A stretch of 53,365 bases of DNA, taken from positions 1 to 53,365 of the IMG/VR virus record IMGVR_UViG_3300020183_005383, one strand, 5' to 3'. How positions within the stretch are numbered: position 1 is the first letter of the stretch; each line of letters opens with the position of its first letter. A program made the position numbers and the translations under genes. Shown piece by piece: positions 8,142 through 15,831 of this stretch. The notes under the pieces are model-generated. The model was not told where the DNA came from, searched no databases, and saw nothing but the letters and a program-made list of their open reading frames with translations. Origin of the DNA: a virus.

Positions 8142-8852
8142 CTAAATTTTTGTATATTCTTTTTTGTTTCTAATTTTGTTAACAGTTTTAATCACATTAC
8201 CAATGTTAACTTTGTGGTCATTTATTGGATTAGATTCGTTGTAAATGTATAAAATATCTGATAAAAATCTATAATGTTCCTCACCCGCCATTTCCAACAT
8301 TGGGAACATAAACGATAAATCTCCTGCAACACTCCAATATTCTCCTTTTTCATCTTTTAAATCTTCCAATAAAATTTTTTTCCATAACCAAGCTTTCCAA
8401 GTCCTCAAATGAGACAAGGTAAAGGTCTGTTTCCTTATATCAGTGAATTTTTGTGGTGGGTTGGCAAAACCAGGTCTCCCGTCATGATATTTGAATGAAC
8501 CACTAGTCATCCATACATTTGAGTCTTTGTATACTTCGGCAATTTTTTCCAATACCTTCGGATTTGGCAGCCAATCATCACCGTCAATTTCAACGCATAT
8601 TTCATCGCCTTCAATATTCCTGAATCTAATAACTTGGTCGTAATTTCCAGGTTGATAAAATTTACAATTATTTTCTATGAGAACGAATCTATCATCATTT
8701 GCGATAGCCGACTTAATTTTATTTAAAGTGTTGTCGGTTGACATATCATCTGTAATGTAGCATTTGAATTTTTTAAAACTTTGCGACATAATTGAGAATA
8801 AACATCTTTCAATATACGTTTCACAATTGAAAGTAGTCGTCAGGATAATCAC
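8142..8852 (-). CDS. Family 2 glycosyltransferase
   Basis: This 236-residue protein is a standard inverting GT2 enzyme with a GT-A fold. It has the N-terminal TTTFNCETYIERCLFSIMSQ, the nucleotide-binding DDMSTDNT at residues 35-42 and the metal-binding EIDGDDWLPNPKVL, whose acidic residues are D90, D92 and D93. A later W-rich segment (HLRTWKAWLWKK) fits the acceptor side. It would transfer a sugar from a nucleotide donor to a growing glycan in the cytoplasm. No membrane segment is evident. It overlaps the next upstream glycosyltransferase by four bases. Confidence 0.85.
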   Translation of the reverse strand: MIILTTTFNCETYIERCLFSIMSQSFKKFKCYITDDMSTDNTLNKIKSAIANDDRFVLIENNCKFYQPGNYDQVIRFRNIEGDEICVEIDGDDWLPNPKVLEKIAEVYKDSNVWMTSGSFKYHDGRPGFANPPQKFTDIRKQTFTLSHLRTWKAWLWKKILLEDLKDEKGEYWSVAGDLSFMFPMLEMAGEEHYRFLSDILYIYNESNPINDHKVNIGNVIKTVNKIRNKKEYTKI

Positions 8853-10477
8853 GATATTATTTTTATATATTCTTCTTTTATTTGTTCAGCCACTTTGATA
8901 GAGTGATATTTTTCCAAATCAGATGGAGGGTCAAATTTTTCTTTTTCGGATATAAATCCATTTGAATTTACTTTGAAAATCCAACCAGGCTTTCCACATA
9001 ACCAACCTTCAATGGTACTTCTCCCCAATTGTATACCAGCAGTTTCCTTACAATTTTTAATAAACTTTTCTACATTCCAAGTTGCTGGAAAATGTTTGAT
9101 GTGTTTCTCAAGAAGCAACAATTCCAAATACTTGGATTTGTTTTCTCCTACTATCCATAGTTCTAAATTGTTTTTTTCACAATACTCAGAAAGTTCCATA
9201 AGGGTATCTTTTCTTAGATAGTCAATTGTTCCAACAAATAAAACGTAATTCTCCTCTTTGTTGTTTTTGGAATTAAATTTTTCTTCATCGACTGGATTGT
9301 AAATCACCTCAATGTCTTCTTCCTTGATTTCGAAATTATCTATCAGATGAGTTTTAATTTCAGGTCTAATTGCTATGTATTTTTTCACCGTATCATTTAT
9401 GAAAGGTTCTTCCAAACTAATAACCTCAGAGTGTATGGAATATATTTTTGGAAGTTCAGGGTAAAAATTACAAATTCTTTCAGCAACTGGTTTGTGTTGA
9501 ATGTGAACAATATCAAAGTCTACCTCCGATACTCTATACATCATATTTTCTTTTGATGGCTCAAATCCCTTTTCAGTTTGTATGCCCCATTTTCCGTCTC
9601 CTAATTTGAAACCAGGAGCTTCTTCAAAGGGTAAAACTTTGATTCCAATTTTTCTTGCCATATCGGTAAGAGGTCCGCCAATTTGTGATACAATTGTCAC
9701 ACTACAGTTTAATTTCATCAAACTTTTAGCGAGCTCATAAACATAAAGTTCAGAACCTGTGAAAGTTTTAAACATAAGACAAGATATGAGGACTCTAAGT
9801 TTTTTATTTAAATTGAAAGGTAATTTTGTTGGAAGATAATTTTCATAAATTTTTTCGAACTTTTGTCTATTATTTTCCCACTGTTCATTTGTTTGTCCAA
9901 TTGATTTGTGAGTGATTCTTACATTTGTTATTATACCTATTTTGATTCCTTCTAAGTAATTGTCAAAACAGAAGGGAATGTCATAAAAGTGAAAACCTTT
10001 GAAAGATTCATTAAAGTTTTTTTTAATTCTTTTCTTATGAATAGCAATAAAAACACCATCAACAATTATTGATGGCTCGATGTTATTACCAAACGACTCT
10101 GAATATTTGGACTCCCATTTTTTTCCTCCACTCTCGTGATTTACAATACCAATCATTTTTTTTCTGTCTTCCCACCACATACCTGATTTGGGCATGTATC
10201 TTGTTCCAGCCATCCCCAAAATACCATATTCACTTTTTTCGAAATGTTCTTTAATTTTCGGGTACCACGCATTAGTGTCGAAATAAATGTCATCGTGGCA
10301 TAAAATAACTATATCCGTATCTGACTCTTCTAAAATTTCATTGTAAACTTGAGACAAGGATTTATCACCATTATTAATCTTTTCGATTACTTTAGTTTTC
10401 TTAAAACCTGAACTCTTGATTAAGTAATCTGTAAATTCTGGTTTTGGTGATTTTGTTGAATAACCTATAGTAATCAT
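8849..10477 (-). CDS. Two-domain glycosyltransferase (GT-A plus GT-B/GT4)
   Basis: This 542-residue protein appears to fuse two transferases. Residues 1 to about 220 form a GT-A-like domain with DTDIVILCHDDIYFD (acidic HDD at 61-63) and GVFIAIHKKR. From about residue 228, VLISCLMFKTFTGSELYVYE starts a GT-B domain of the GT4 type. It continues with DIVHIQHKP, IEVIYNPVDEEKFN and VLFVGTIDYLRKD, and ends with the donor-binding TIEGWLCGKPGW. Such fusions let one polypeptide add two sugars in sequence. It lies in the glycan operon, sharing ATGA overlaps with genes on both sides. Confidence 0.78.
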   Translation of the reverse strand: MITIGYSTKSPKPEFTDYLIKSSGFKKTKVIEKINNGDKSLSQVYNEILEESDTDIVILCHDDIYFDTNAWYPKIKEHFEKSEYGILGMAGTRYMPKSGMWWEDRKKMIGIVNHESGGKKWESKYSESFGNNIEPSIIVDGVFIAIHKKRIKKNFNESFKGFHFYDIPFCFDNYLEGIKIGIITNVRITHKSIGQTNEQWENNRQKFEKIYENYLPTKLPFNLNKKLRVLISCLMFKTFTGSELYVYELAKSLMKLNCSVTIVSQIGGPLTDMARKIGIKVLPFEEAPGFKLGDGKWGIQTEKGFEPSKENMMYRVSEVDFDIVHIQHKPVAERICNFYPELPKIYSIHSEVISLEEPFINDTVKKYIAIRPEIKTHLIDNFEIKEEDIEVIYNPVDEEKFNSKNNKEENYVLFVGTIDYLRKDTLMELSEYCEKNNLELWIVGENKSKYLELLLLEKHIKHFPATWNVEKFIKNCKETAGIQLGRSTIEGWLCGKPGWIFKVNSNGFISEKEKFDPPSDLEKYHSIKVAEQIKEEYIKIIS

Positions 10478-10644
10478 TTCAAAAATTTATTTTTAGAATC
10501 TTTAATTATTTCGTGAGATGTTTTGGTTGGTTCCTTTTTTGCTTGCGAGATACAATCTAAAATGAACTCAGCTAATAAATTTTTTTTATCTATTTTTTTT
10601 ATCAAGTCAATCAGAATATCAAGGTTTTCGTAATACTTTCCCAT
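10474..10644 (-). CDS. Small hypothetical protein (56 aa)
   Basis: A short minus-strand frame starts at an ATG at 10644 and ends in a TGA that overlaps the next gene's ATG in an ATGA junction. It reads MGKYYENLDILIDLIKKIDK at the start and is rich in Lys, Ile and Leu, with two probable amphipathic helices. It fills the gap between the dUTPase and the two-domain glycosyltransferase exactly, and the stop/start overlap is the same arrangement used elsewhere in this operon. I recognise no family. It is listed because of the junction and the otherwise unexplained gap. Confidence 0.55.
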   Translation of the reverse strand: MGKYYENLDILIDLIKKIDKKNLLAEFILDCISQAKKEPTKTSHEIIKDSKNKFLK

Positions 10645-10650
10645 TTTATA

Positions 10651-11250
10651 TTATTTTAATCCTGTACTTCCAAATCCCTTATCACCTCTTTCTGAAGTTC
10701 CTAAATTGTCCATTTCTTCGAATTTTACAAACTTTCCACAAACAACAGGGCAAACCACACCTTGAGCCACTTTCATTCCTTTTTCTACAATTATTGAACT
10801 ACTATTAACATTGAATACTGGAACTTTTATCTCGCCCAAATAACCTCTGTCAACTGTACCAGGCGAATTCAGAACTATCAATCCCAAATTTATTGATAAA
10901 CCACTTTTAGTTCTTACTTGAATTTCATATCCCTCTGGTAAATCAAATGAAAGTCCTGTTGGAATAAGAGCTCTACCAAAAGCGGGAATAACAAATTTTT
11001 CAGTGGAATATAAATCAAATCCAGAATCAAGCTCGTATGCGTACGAAGGGGTTTTGGTGTCTTCGTTTAGTTTTTTGAAACGTATTACTTTTGTGTTATG
11101 TTGAAGAATAATATTCTCTTCCAAGTCTTCGAAAGACAAATCTATCAAATCTGAGATTTCATCATTTTCCAAATCTTCTCCTGAGTTTCTAATTTCTTTT
11201 TGAAATCTTTCAAACAAAGATTTCAATTCTTCCTCATAATTTTTATCCAT
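10651..11250 (-). CDS. dut: Deoxyuridine 5'-triphosphate nucleotidohydrolase (dUTPase)
   Basis: This 199-residue trimeric-type dUTPase hydrolyses dUTP to dUMP and pyrophosphate, keeping uracil out of phage DNA and feeding dTMP synthesis. All five family motifs can be seen. Motif I is DSGFDLY (75-81), motif II RTKSGLS (113-119) and motif III GTVDRGYLGEI (131-141). Motif IV lies around GMKVAQGV, and the C-terminal motif V is RGDKGFGSTG (188-197). An acidic N-terminal extension of about 60 residues is unusual, since most family members are about 140-155 residues. It precedes the glycan genes in the same message, six bases from the next small gene. Confidence 0.93.
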   Translation of the reverse strand: MDKNYEEELKSLFERFQKEIRNSGEDLENDEISDLIDLSFEDLEENIILQHNTKVIRFKKLNEDTKTPSYAYELDSGFDLYSTEKFVIPAFGRALIPTGLSFDLPEGYEIQVRTKSGLSINLGLIVLNSPGTVDRGYLGEIKVPVFNVNSSSIIVEKGMKVAQGVVCPVVCGKFVKFEEMDNLGTSERGDKGFGSTGLK

Positions 11251-11251
11251 A

Positions 11252-11953
11252 TTATTTTAAATTATTAATTTTTGTTACGACATCAATTAACGAACGTACA
11301 TCCGCTTCACAATAATCTGAAATACCTTTGAAATCCTTTTTATTCCAAAATGCATCATGAACTTTATTACCTGTAATTTCCATTGTTTTTGGAGACGGAA
11401 CATTGAGACAAACACACATAAGTTCTAAAGATGCTATACTTGTGTAATTTCCAAATTGCCAAAAATCTTTTGTATCAAATGCTTTTATTTCCCAAGGTTT
11501 TGTATCATACCCTGGTAAAATTTTAGGTGGAGTTAATCCGTTAATTATCATTCTTTTGGCTAAAACAGGTATATCGAAACCTTTTACGTTGTGTCCACAT
11601 AGATAAAATCCCAATTCACCTACTTTAATTAAAAGTTTTTGAACATCAAACAATATTTTTTTTTCATCTAAGTCGTTGAAGGATTGAATTTTTGTCACAT
11701 TTGTGTCGGAAACAAAAGCTACACTCACACATGCAATTCTATTAAATTCTGGCACCAAAGCAGCTCTGTTCACAAACATTTCGGAAATAGTTTTGTTAGC
11801 ATCCTCAGGAAACCTTTTTTGAAACCAATCGAAGTAGTTTTTGAATTGAAAAGATAGAGCAGGACGATTAGATTCTAATTGTTCCCAAGAAGATTCGATA
11901 CCCACAGTCTCAATGTCAATAAAAAGAAGTTTATTAAAAGGTATGTTAATCAT
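11252..11953 (-). CDS. DnaQ-like 3'-5' exonuclease (DEDDy, PolB-associated type)
   Basis: This 233-residue protein has an RNase H-like exonuclease core. Exo I is FIDIET with D13 and E15, exo II is GHNVKGFDIPVL with D127, and exo III is DYCEADV with Y214 and D218, making it a DEDDy member. The layout matches the predicted 3'-5' exonucleases related to the PolB proofreading domain. It would digest single-stranded 3' ends during replication, repair or recombination. It ends two bases from the dUTPase start and overlaps the upstream glycosyltransferase by four bases, so DNA-metabolism genes share a message with glycan genes. Confidence 0.85.
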   Translation of the reverse strand: MINIPFNKLLFIDIETVGIESSWEQLESNRPALSFQFKNYFDWFQKRFPEDANKTISEMFVNRAALVPEFNRIACVSVAFVSDTNVTKIQSFNDLDEKKILFDVQKLLIKVGELGFYLCGHNVKGFDIPVLAKRMIINGLTPPKILPGYDTKPWEIKAFDTKDFWQFGNYTSIASLELMCVCLNVPSPKTMEITGNKVHDAFWNKKDFKGISDYCEADVRSLIDVVTKINNLK

Positions 11954-13161
11954 ATAATTGATTTGTAAAATTCTGCTCTAGATTTTGTAACAGTTGACAA
12001 ATTATATTTGTCTTTAACAGTCTCATATAATCTTTCACCTAAATCCTCAACCATGTTCGGATTCTTAATTAGTTTTTCAATATATTTTGACCAATCAGAA
12101 TGATTTCTATTCTCATCAACTAATAAGGCATTTCCATCAACAAAATTACCATTCTGAAGTGAATGTTTCAAATCTATTGTGTAGGGGCCAAGATTTGTTG
12201 CAATCAGGGCTTTCTTGTAAAATCCCGCCTCTATAACCTTGAGTTGTGATTTTACTCTATTAAAAATTGTATTCTTAATTGGTGCTAATGAAACATCAAA
12301 TTTTGAATAGTTTTTTGCATAGGATGTGACTGGTTGTGTCCATACACGAACATATGCCTCATTAATTGCATTTTCAAAATTTTCTTTCGAGTATTGTAAT
12401 AGATACTTTTTATAATCTGAAGATACAGTTACATATTTCTGTGTAAAAATTTCTTCATATCTCGCCCAAACAGTTTCATGTGGCAGTATGTCTCTTTTCT
12501 TGTGTTCACCTGTTTGTGAGTTTATTTCAGTAACGGAACCTCTTATATCAAACCCACAAAGAACAAATTGTAATTTGTCTTTATACTTAGAAAGTTTACT
12601 AAAAGATTGGTCTAATAATTGTAAATCGTGGAGGTGTGAAGAACCACCCAACCAACCTATTCTTAATCTATCAGAGGGAGGTGTGGATTCTTTGAATTGA
12701 GGTTCATTTGGGTTGATGGCATTTGGAAAAATGACAATGTTGTTATTTACTTTTTTTATCTCGTCAGCAAAAATAGAGGTTGTTGTACTGACATATTTCG
12801 AAACCTTAAGATTTGCAACAATCTTTTCATTTATCTTATTAAATTTTATCACATCGTGAATTGGATGTTCTTTACCTGGCATCCAATAATCATCTATATC
12901 ACAAACAGTAACAATACCAAGTTTATTTAATTGTTGAATTAGTTCATTTGCCTTGTCAAAATCAGGGCCGATACTTCTGTGTAAAGCAACTATTTGATAC
13001 TTTTTGAAAAATTCTAAATCATTTACAGGGGTGTCATAAATTATATCTACATGAAAATCATCCCCATATAAATTCTGAAGAAATATATGAGGGTCGATTG
13101 ACCTAAATTTACCGACACCTGTTCTGTCGGAAGGAATCACTAAAAGATTGATTTTGGACAT
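11950..13161 (-). CDS. GT-B glycosyltransferase (group 1-like)
   Basis: This protein of about 403 residues starts best at the ATG at 13161 (MSKINLLVIPSDRTGVGKF). A TTG seven codons upstream extends the frame but has no support. The GVGKFRSIDP segment, the mid-region LRIGWLGGSSHLHDLQLL and the C-terminal QLKVIEAGFYKKALIATNLG follow the GT-B pattern seen in phage and bacterial group 1 glycosyltransferases. The last is the donor-binding E.....k.piiat block. It is the first gene of the long minus-strand glycan operon. The 54-base gap upstream lacks a perfect TATTTAT box, but has a one-mismatch TCTTTATC. Confidence 0.75.
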   Translation of the reverse strand: MSKINLLVIPSDRTGVGKFRSIDPHIFLQNLYGDDFHVDIIYDTPVNDLEFFKKYQIVALHRSIGPDFDKANELIQQLNKLGIVTVCDIDDYWMPGKEHPIHDVIKFNKINEKIVANLKVSKYVSTTTSIFADEIKKVNNNIVIFPNAINPNEPQFKESTPPSDRLRIGWLGGSSHLHDLQLLDQSFSKLSKYKDKLQFVLCGFDIRGSVTEINSQTGEHKKRDILPHETVWARYEEIFTQKYVTVSSDYKKYLLQYSKENFENAINEAYVRVWTQPVTSYAKNYSKFDVSLAPIKNTIFNRVKSQLKVIEAGFYKKALIATNLGPYTIDLKHSLQNGNFVDGNALLVDENRNHSDWSKYIEKLIKNPNMVEDLGERLYETVKDKYNLSTVTKSRAEFYKSII

Positions 13162-13215
13162 GATTTTTATATATGTCCCCAAAATATAACAATTGAAAAT
13201 TGATAAAGAAAGTCG

Positions 13216-13803
13216 TTAGGGAATCTTTTTGATTTTTGTGACTTTGCCTTCAAAAATGTGTTTCCCTACTTTGAAAGAAAAAAATTCATTTGATTTTTCA
13301 ACAGACTCGGATATGATACCATGTTCTTTAAGTATTTCTTCGACCGATTCTTTGATTATTGTTTTCAAATCTAAAGAAGATGTTGATAAACTTTTTGATT
13401 GAGGACTAGATTTTTGTTTTGCGCTTTCGGGTTGGTAGTTATTGGATTGTTCATTCATTAATCTTGACGCCTTTTCAATAAGCTCATTGGATAAAGTAGC
13501 CGATTGTTGTTGCGGTCTTTCGATAGGATATTCTATCATAAGATTCTTTATGTCTTCAGGAAGTCTCGATTTTTTTATAGATTCTATCGATGGTGTTCCA
13601 TATTGATGTTGAGTTTTAGGTGTTGATAATTGTGGAGCCTCTTGTAAAAATTCGGAGGGAATATTATATTTCGCGTTCGGTATATTAAATGAGCTAATCG
13701 ATGTATTATCAGATAAGGAGGGGGTATGATTACCTCTTGACATGGAGTCATGTTTCTCCATAATTTTTTTTGACATCATTAGTTTTTGCATCAATTGTTC
13801 CAT
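13216..13803 (-). CDS. Hypothetical protein, Ser/Gln-rich linker with conserved-looking C-terminus
   Basis: This 195-residue protein is not recognised. The N-terminal 30 residues are Met/Lys-rich and probably helical. The central 100 residues are low-complexity (Ser, Gln, Pro, Asn), likely disordered. The C-terminal 55 residues look folded, with a helix (LKTIIKESVEEILKEHGI) and a beta-like ending (FFSFKVGKHIFEGKVTKIKK). This pattern of a flexible linker plus a small terminal domain is common in virion or assembly proteins. It follows four other small genes in the same direction with tight spacing. Confidence 0.5.
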   Translation of the reverse strand: MEQLMQKLMMSKKIMEKHDSMSRGNHTPSLSDNTSISSFNIPNAKYNIPSEFLQEAPQLSTPKTQHQYGTPSIESIKKSRLPEDIKNLMIEYPIERPQQQSATLSNELIEKASRLMNEQSNNYQPESAKQKSSPQSKSLSTSSLDLKTIIKESVEEILKEHGIISESVEKSNEFFSFKVGKHIFEGKVTKIKKIP

Positions 13804-13805
13804 AT

Positions 13806-14189
13806 TCAGAATTTAGCTAAATAAATTATTCGAGACGCTCTTTTGTCCCCTTGTTGGTTATAACCAGGTCTTAATTGAGTGAAATTTTCACCTGTTGGAT
13901 TCCAAGACAAAATTTTATCAAGTCTGAAAAGTCTCCAATAAGGTAAAAAACCATCACCAACAGCAACTTTATGTGAGGCTCCTTCTCTGTCCCAAGCGCA
14001 TAGATTTGTATTCCCACTCCTTTTATCTACAAACAAACATACTGGTTCAATAGTTCTAAGACCTCTACCTCCTGGCTCATCTCCATCATAATATATAGAA
14101 ACAACTTTTTTTCCGTCAATAGCACTACCAATACTTTCTATGGAAGCAATCTCAGTAATTAACCCTTTCAGTATGTTTTTTAATTTCAT
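13806..14189 (-). CDS. Standalone WYL-like domain protein
   Basis: This 127-residue protein resembles a WYL domain, an SH3-like ligand-binding fold normally found in bacterial transcription regulators. It has IDGKKVVSIYYDGDEPGG, then GLRTIEPVCLFVDKRSGN, a short strand CAWDREG, and YWRLFRLDKILSWN matching the closing 'f...RI' helix. No DNA-binding helix-turn-helix precedes it: the first 20 residues form a single helix (KLKNILKGLITEIASIE). It might sense nucleotides or bind a partner protein. It overlaps the next gene by four bases and lies two bases from the previous one. Similar small WYL-like proteins could be structural, so the regulatory role is open. Confidence 0.55.
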   Translation of the reverse strand: MKLKNILKGLITEIASIESIGSAIDGKKVVSIYYDGDEPGGRGLRTIEPVCLFVDKRSGNTNLCAWDREGASHKVAVGDGFLPYWRLFRLDKILSWNPTGENFTQLRPGYNQQGDKRASRIIYLAKF

Positions 14190-14485
14190 GTTGCGAAATT
14201 AGGATACGGGTTGGATGAGTTATATTTGTTTATCTTTATTTCATTTTTCCTCTCTACAACATCTGTAATTGTACCAGCGTCTACGTTGTATACATCGAGA
14301 TAAGAGCCTGTTCCTCTTCCCATTGAGTCGCCATCGGCAATAGCGTCTCGATTTACAGATGAGTATTCATTACCCACTTTATTATAATCATTTTTGGGAA
14401 TTAATTTAGCCCTTTCTTGGTCAGCCACAGCTGTCATCGTGTTTTTTTCGGTTTGACTGAAATCAAGATTAATTTGTTCTGCCAT
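14186..14485 (-). CDS. Hypothetical protein (99 aa)
   Basis: This protein is not recognised. It is short, polar, has no cysteine and no hydrophobic segment, and begins MAEQINLDFSQTEKNTMTAV. A Gly/Asp-rich stretch (ADGDSMGRGTGSYLDVYNVD) lies in the middle and the C-terminus is Asn/Pro-rich. The composition fits a small virion-associated or disordered protein. It is coupled by a 4-base overlap to the WYL-like gene and lies four bases from the upstream small gene. Confidence 0.45.
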   Translation of the reverse strand: MAEQINLDFSQTEKNTMTAVADQERAKLIPKNDYNKVGNEYSSVNRDAIADGDSMGRGTGSYLDVYNVDAGTITDVVERKNEIKINKYNSSNPYPNFAT

Positions 14486-14489
14486 AATA

Positions 14490-14957
14490 TTATATTTTTG
14501 AAATTATTTCGTTTATTCTTTTGAGACTTTCTGTAACTGCGGTGTCATATTTTTCTTTTGTGGATTTATGTTTTTGAGAGGGACGGACATTCATGAAATC
14601 TTTTTTTTCGTGTGATTTTATGAATTGATTCATCATACCTGTGTCCATTTTATTTCTTTTTGTGATTTTTAATCCATCTCTCATTTTTCTTAATTGGTCA
14701 TTAACCCAATTTTTCATAACAACCCCTCCATTCAAAATAAATGAAGTATCTTTTTCATTTCCTTTAAAATTATCAAAGAAATTTTTTATTCTCTTAAGTT
14801 GTTTATATGTAATATAATTTTTGGATTGAAGTTCACTATTCCTTATGAACCCCTCTGAGTTTTTATCTACGTCTTTGACCATACTCATGGATTTTCTCAT
14901 GTGGTCTTGTTTATCCTTAGGAAATTCAATAAAACTATCGTATAATGACTTATTCAT
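14490..14957 (-). CDS. Hypothetical basic helical protein (155 aa)
   Basis: This 155-residue Lys-rich protein is not recognised. Predicted helices dominate (YKQLKRIKNFFDNFKGN, then MKNWVNDQLRKMRDGLKI and KEKYDTAVTESLKRINEI). The net charge is strongly positive. The size and composition fit a small nucleic-acid-associated or head-assembly factor, but there is no motif to decide. It overlaps the upstream 276-residue gene by eight bases. Confidence 0.5.
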   Translation of the reverse strand: MNKSLYDSFIEFPKDKQDHMRKSMSMVKDVDKNSEGFIRNSELQSKNYITYKQLKRIKNFFDNFKGNEKDTSFILNGGVVMKNWVNDQLRKMRDGLKITKRNKMDTGMMNQFIKSHEKKDFMNVRPSQKHKSTKEKYDTAVTESLKRINEIISKI

Positions 14958-15780
14958 TTTTTAAAAATTTAATTAAATCCTTTTTTGATAAACCTTGTTT
15001 TTCCATCTGTTTTATTAAGGTGTTAATATTTTTTTGTATGATTTTAGGAACTTGTTTTTCTTCTTCATTTTCTTTTTGTTTCTCGACTACGTCGGATTTA
15101 GTAATGTTTTTTTGTTTCATCAAAATATCTTCCAAAACCTTAATTGCTTTTTGTTTTTGAATTTCTGATAGGGTAGCTCTTGTTATAAAATTTTTATCTT
15201 TCTTGTATGCGGAGTTTTTGTCTTTTTTTCCTGATGGGTCTTTTCCTTGTTCTTCTGTTCTATCTCGAGCTTCTTCATCGTTCATTTCCAATTCATCTCT
15301 GAAGTACTTGTATGTTTCTATTCCATCAAGGTCTTTTGTTTCTTCGTAACCAAAAGCACCAGACATATCTTCTTCTTCTATTTCCTCAACTGATTCACCA
15401 TAATAAGTTCTATACCCACGAGAGATTGGGTCATTTGTGATTCTAGCCGCAGAAACAGTTTGGTCCATAGTTTTTTTTGGATGTAATGTAGGGTCTAAAA
15501 TAGGAATCTTAGAGTTAGATAAGGAACCGTCTGCATTCACTAATTCATCAATTTCACCTCCTATATCTTTTGTAGATTTTTTAGTTTTCTTCTTGATTAA
15601 TGAATCTATATAATTTTTAACTTTTCCAACCTTATCTCTGGGAACTTTAATCATCATATCTTTTTTTCTAGCTTCTGACAATGTGTTTTCATATGAAAAA
15701 TATATATGATATTCATCACTTTTTTCTCTTAAAAGAAAATAATATGGAGCAGAGTAAAATTCTTTATCAATTTGAATCAT
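14950..15780 (-). CDS. Hypothetical charged protein (276 aa)
   Basis: This 276-residue protein is not recognised. The first 65 residues look like a small beta-rich domain (YYFLLREKSDEYHIYFSY). The centre is acidic and probably disordered (VEEIEEEDMSGAFGYEETKD), and the C-terminal 90 residues are Lys/Glu-rich helices and possible coiled coil ending in GLSKKDLIKFLKNE. It is the first gene of a five-gene minus-strand set. A TATTTATG box lies 14 bases upstream of its start (15795-15802). It is divergent from the giant fibre gene, so the 51-base gap probably carries both promoters. Confidence 0.5.
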   Translation of the reverse strand: MIQIDKEFYSAPYYFLLREKSDEYHIYFSYENTLSEARKKDMMIKVPRDKVGKVKNYIDSLIKKKTKKSTKDIGGEIDELVNADGSLSNSKIPILDPTLHPKKTMDQTVSAARITNDPISRGYRTYYGESVEEIEEEDMSGAFGYEETKDLDGIETYKYFRDELEMNDEEARDRTEEQGKDPSGKKDKNSAYKKDKNFITRATLSEIQKQKAIKVLEDILMKQKNITKSDVVEKQKENEEEKQVPKIIQKNINTLIKQMEKQGLSKKDLIKFLKNE

Positions 15781-15794
15781 ACGAATTCTTTATA

Positions 15795-15802
15795 CATAAA
15801 TA
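15795..15802 (-). promoter_or_regulatory. TATTTAT box for the 14950-15780 gene
   Basis: On the minus strand this reads GTATTTATG, 14 bases before the ATG at 15780. It belongs to the recurring box described in the findings and is paired back to back with the plus-strand box at 15816-15823. A promoter role is inferred. Confidence 0.5.
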
Positions 15803-15815
15803 CTATGTCACAAGG

Positions 15816-15823
15816 TATTTATC
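15816..15823 (+). promoter_or_regulatory. TATTTAT box for the giant fibre gene
   Basis: The sequence GTATTTATC ends eight bases before the ATG at 15832. No Shine-Dalgarno sequence is present between them. If it is a -10-type element the message would have almost no leader. Confidence 0.55.
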
Positions 15824-15831
15824 ATTAGTTT

